NCBI GenBank assembly: GCA_020061125.1 | Contig: JAGUYV010000382.1 | Location: 1 to 7,145 of the forward strand | Direction: 5' to 3' | From: a bacterium | GTDB lineage: Bacteria > UBP15 > UBA6099 > DSWB01 | DNA length: 7,145 nucleotides | Shown: piece by piece, positions 6,611 through 7,145 of the stretch | How the letters are laid out: every line of letters begins with the position of its first letter | Numbering within the stretch: position 1 is the first letter of the stretch | Notes under the pieces: generated by a model | What the model was told of the DNA's origin: nothing | Seen by the model: only the letters and a program-made list of their open reading frames with translations | Database searches by the model: none | Program-made: the position numbers and the translations under genes

Positions 6611-7145
6611 TGGGCGCCACGCTTTCGTGGAGATTTCGAATTGTGAGCGCGTGTTCGCGCCCCGCTCTTTTTCCTGTCCCCGAAGATTTTGCCGAAGGTG
6701 CCGGCTTCGAGGTCCTCGATGAACATGGCGCGGCCCACCTCGCCGCGAAGGCGGCGCACCTCGCGCATGCCCATGGCGCCGAGCACTTCGAGCAACTGGT
6801 TGCGCCACGCCGCGGACAGGTTCACGATGCGCTGCGCTCCGTAGTCAGGGGCCACGCCCCGGATGTCCACCGGGCACTCCAGACCGCGCGTGCAGTTCAT
6901 GCACATGCGGCACTCCAGGGCCAGAAGGAAGGGGAGGCCCGTGGCCACGGCGTCCGCGCCGCAGATGATCATCTTGGCCATGTGCTCGGGCAGGGCGATG
7001 CCGCCGCTGGCGATGAGGGTGACCTGGTCGCGCCAGCCCTGCTCCACCAGCAGGGTGTGGATGCGGCGGAACGCGTCCTTGATGAATTCGCCGCCCGCGG
7101 CGCGCCCGTGCGTGTCGGCCCGGAAGTGGATGCACGCGGCGCCCT
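6607..7145 (-). CDS. FMN-binding glutamate synthase-like protein, C-terminal part (5' end outside window)
   Basis: Only the last 178 residues are visible; the frame is open to the window edge, so the start is missing. The GTG at 7047 is an internal valine codon, because the reading continues upstream with family-like residues (FIKDAFRRIHTLLVEQGWRD). What is seen matches the C-terminal half of the FMN-binding (beta/alpha)8 barrel of glutamate synthases: VTLIASGGIA (residues 41-50 of the visible part) and ICGADAVATGLPFLLALEC, the phosphate-binding end of the barrel. A cysteine motif follows at visible residues 78, 81, 84 and 90, then a GAQRIVNL segment and a helical C-terminus (AAWRNQLLEVLGAMG). 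The last ~25 residues are basic and low in complexity. The probable role is an electron-transferring or synthase subunit of a split GOGAT; the reaction is inferred. It is a paralogue of the next gene, and its TGA overlaps that gene's ATG (ATGA), implying translational coupling. It could instead be a related FMN oxidoreductase not acting on glutamate. Confidence 0.85.
   Translation of the reverse strand, partial: GAACIHFRADTHGRAAGGEFIKDAFRRIHTLLVEQGWRDQVTLIASGGIALPEHMAKMIICGADAVATGLPFLLALECRMCMNCTRGLECPVDIRGVAPDYGAQRIVNLSAAWRNQLLEVLGAMGMREVRRLRGEVGRAMFIEDLEAGTFGKIFGDRKKSGARTRAHNSKSPRKRGAQ

Noticed and set aside
4820-6646. Plus-strand frame of 608 codons opposite the FMN subunit
   Set aside because: Spans two minus-strand genes and their gap; its composition is typical of a complementary-strand artefact.
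5078-6808. Longer 576-residue reading of the FMN subunit starting at 6808
   Set aside because: The additional residues lie over the upstream gene in another frame and show no family similarity; the ATGA-coupled start at 6610 fits the ferredoxin domain.

Overview
The window carries the 3' part of a split glutamate synthase (GOGAT) gene cluster, followed by a cytoplasmic hybrid histidine kinase. All genes lie on the minus strand, so transcription runs from high to low coordinates. The DNA is GC-rich except for AT-rich pockets at about 2265-2340 and in the first 240 bases. The layout and protein style point to an anaerobic Deltaproteobacterium/Desulfobacterota lineage, possibly Desulfovibrio-like: a multi-subunit GOGAT with FMN and ferredoxin domains on separate chains, plus a PAS-PAS-HisKA-HATPase-REC kinase. 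This placement is an inference from family style and not a measured match.

Region by region, in transcription order: (1) 7145-6607, the C-terminal 178 residues of an FMN-binding glutamate-synthase-like protein whose 5' end lies outside the window. (2) 6610-5078, a second, complete FMN-binding GOGAT subunit with an N-terminal two-cluster ferredoxin-like domain; its ATG overlaps the previous stop in an ATGA. (3) 5028-2380, an 882-residue protein joining a class II glutamine amidotransferase domain directly to a GltB-type GXGXG beta-helix domain; it has a good ribosome binding site and starts 49 bases after the previous stop. (4) 2379-2168, a 212-base gap with -10-like elements and two GTCCGGAC palindromes 50 bp apart. 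(5) 2167-239, the hybrid kinase. (6) 238-1, non-coding DNA with a 120-bp imperfect inverted repeat and a separate perfect 9-bp-stem hairpin.

How the genes work together: the amidotransferase domain should hydrolyse glutamine to glutamate and ammonia. The ammonia would be added to 2-oxoglutarate at the FMN/Fe-S centre of the separate synthase subunit, with the GXGXG domain as structural scaffold. No NAD(P)H-oxidising GltD-type subunit is visible, so the electron donor may be ferredoxin acting through the fused ferredoxin-like domain, or a subunit encoded beyond position 7145. The kinase has no visible partner regulator and probably has its own promoter; a link to nitrogen control is not shown by the sequence.

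I see no CRISPR array, phage gene, transposase, toxin-antitoxin pair or clear defence system. The most unusual items are the domain-shuffled GOGAT with two FMN-type proteins in tandem, the shared four-cysteine motif in both of them, and the intergenic inverted repeat at 29-148.
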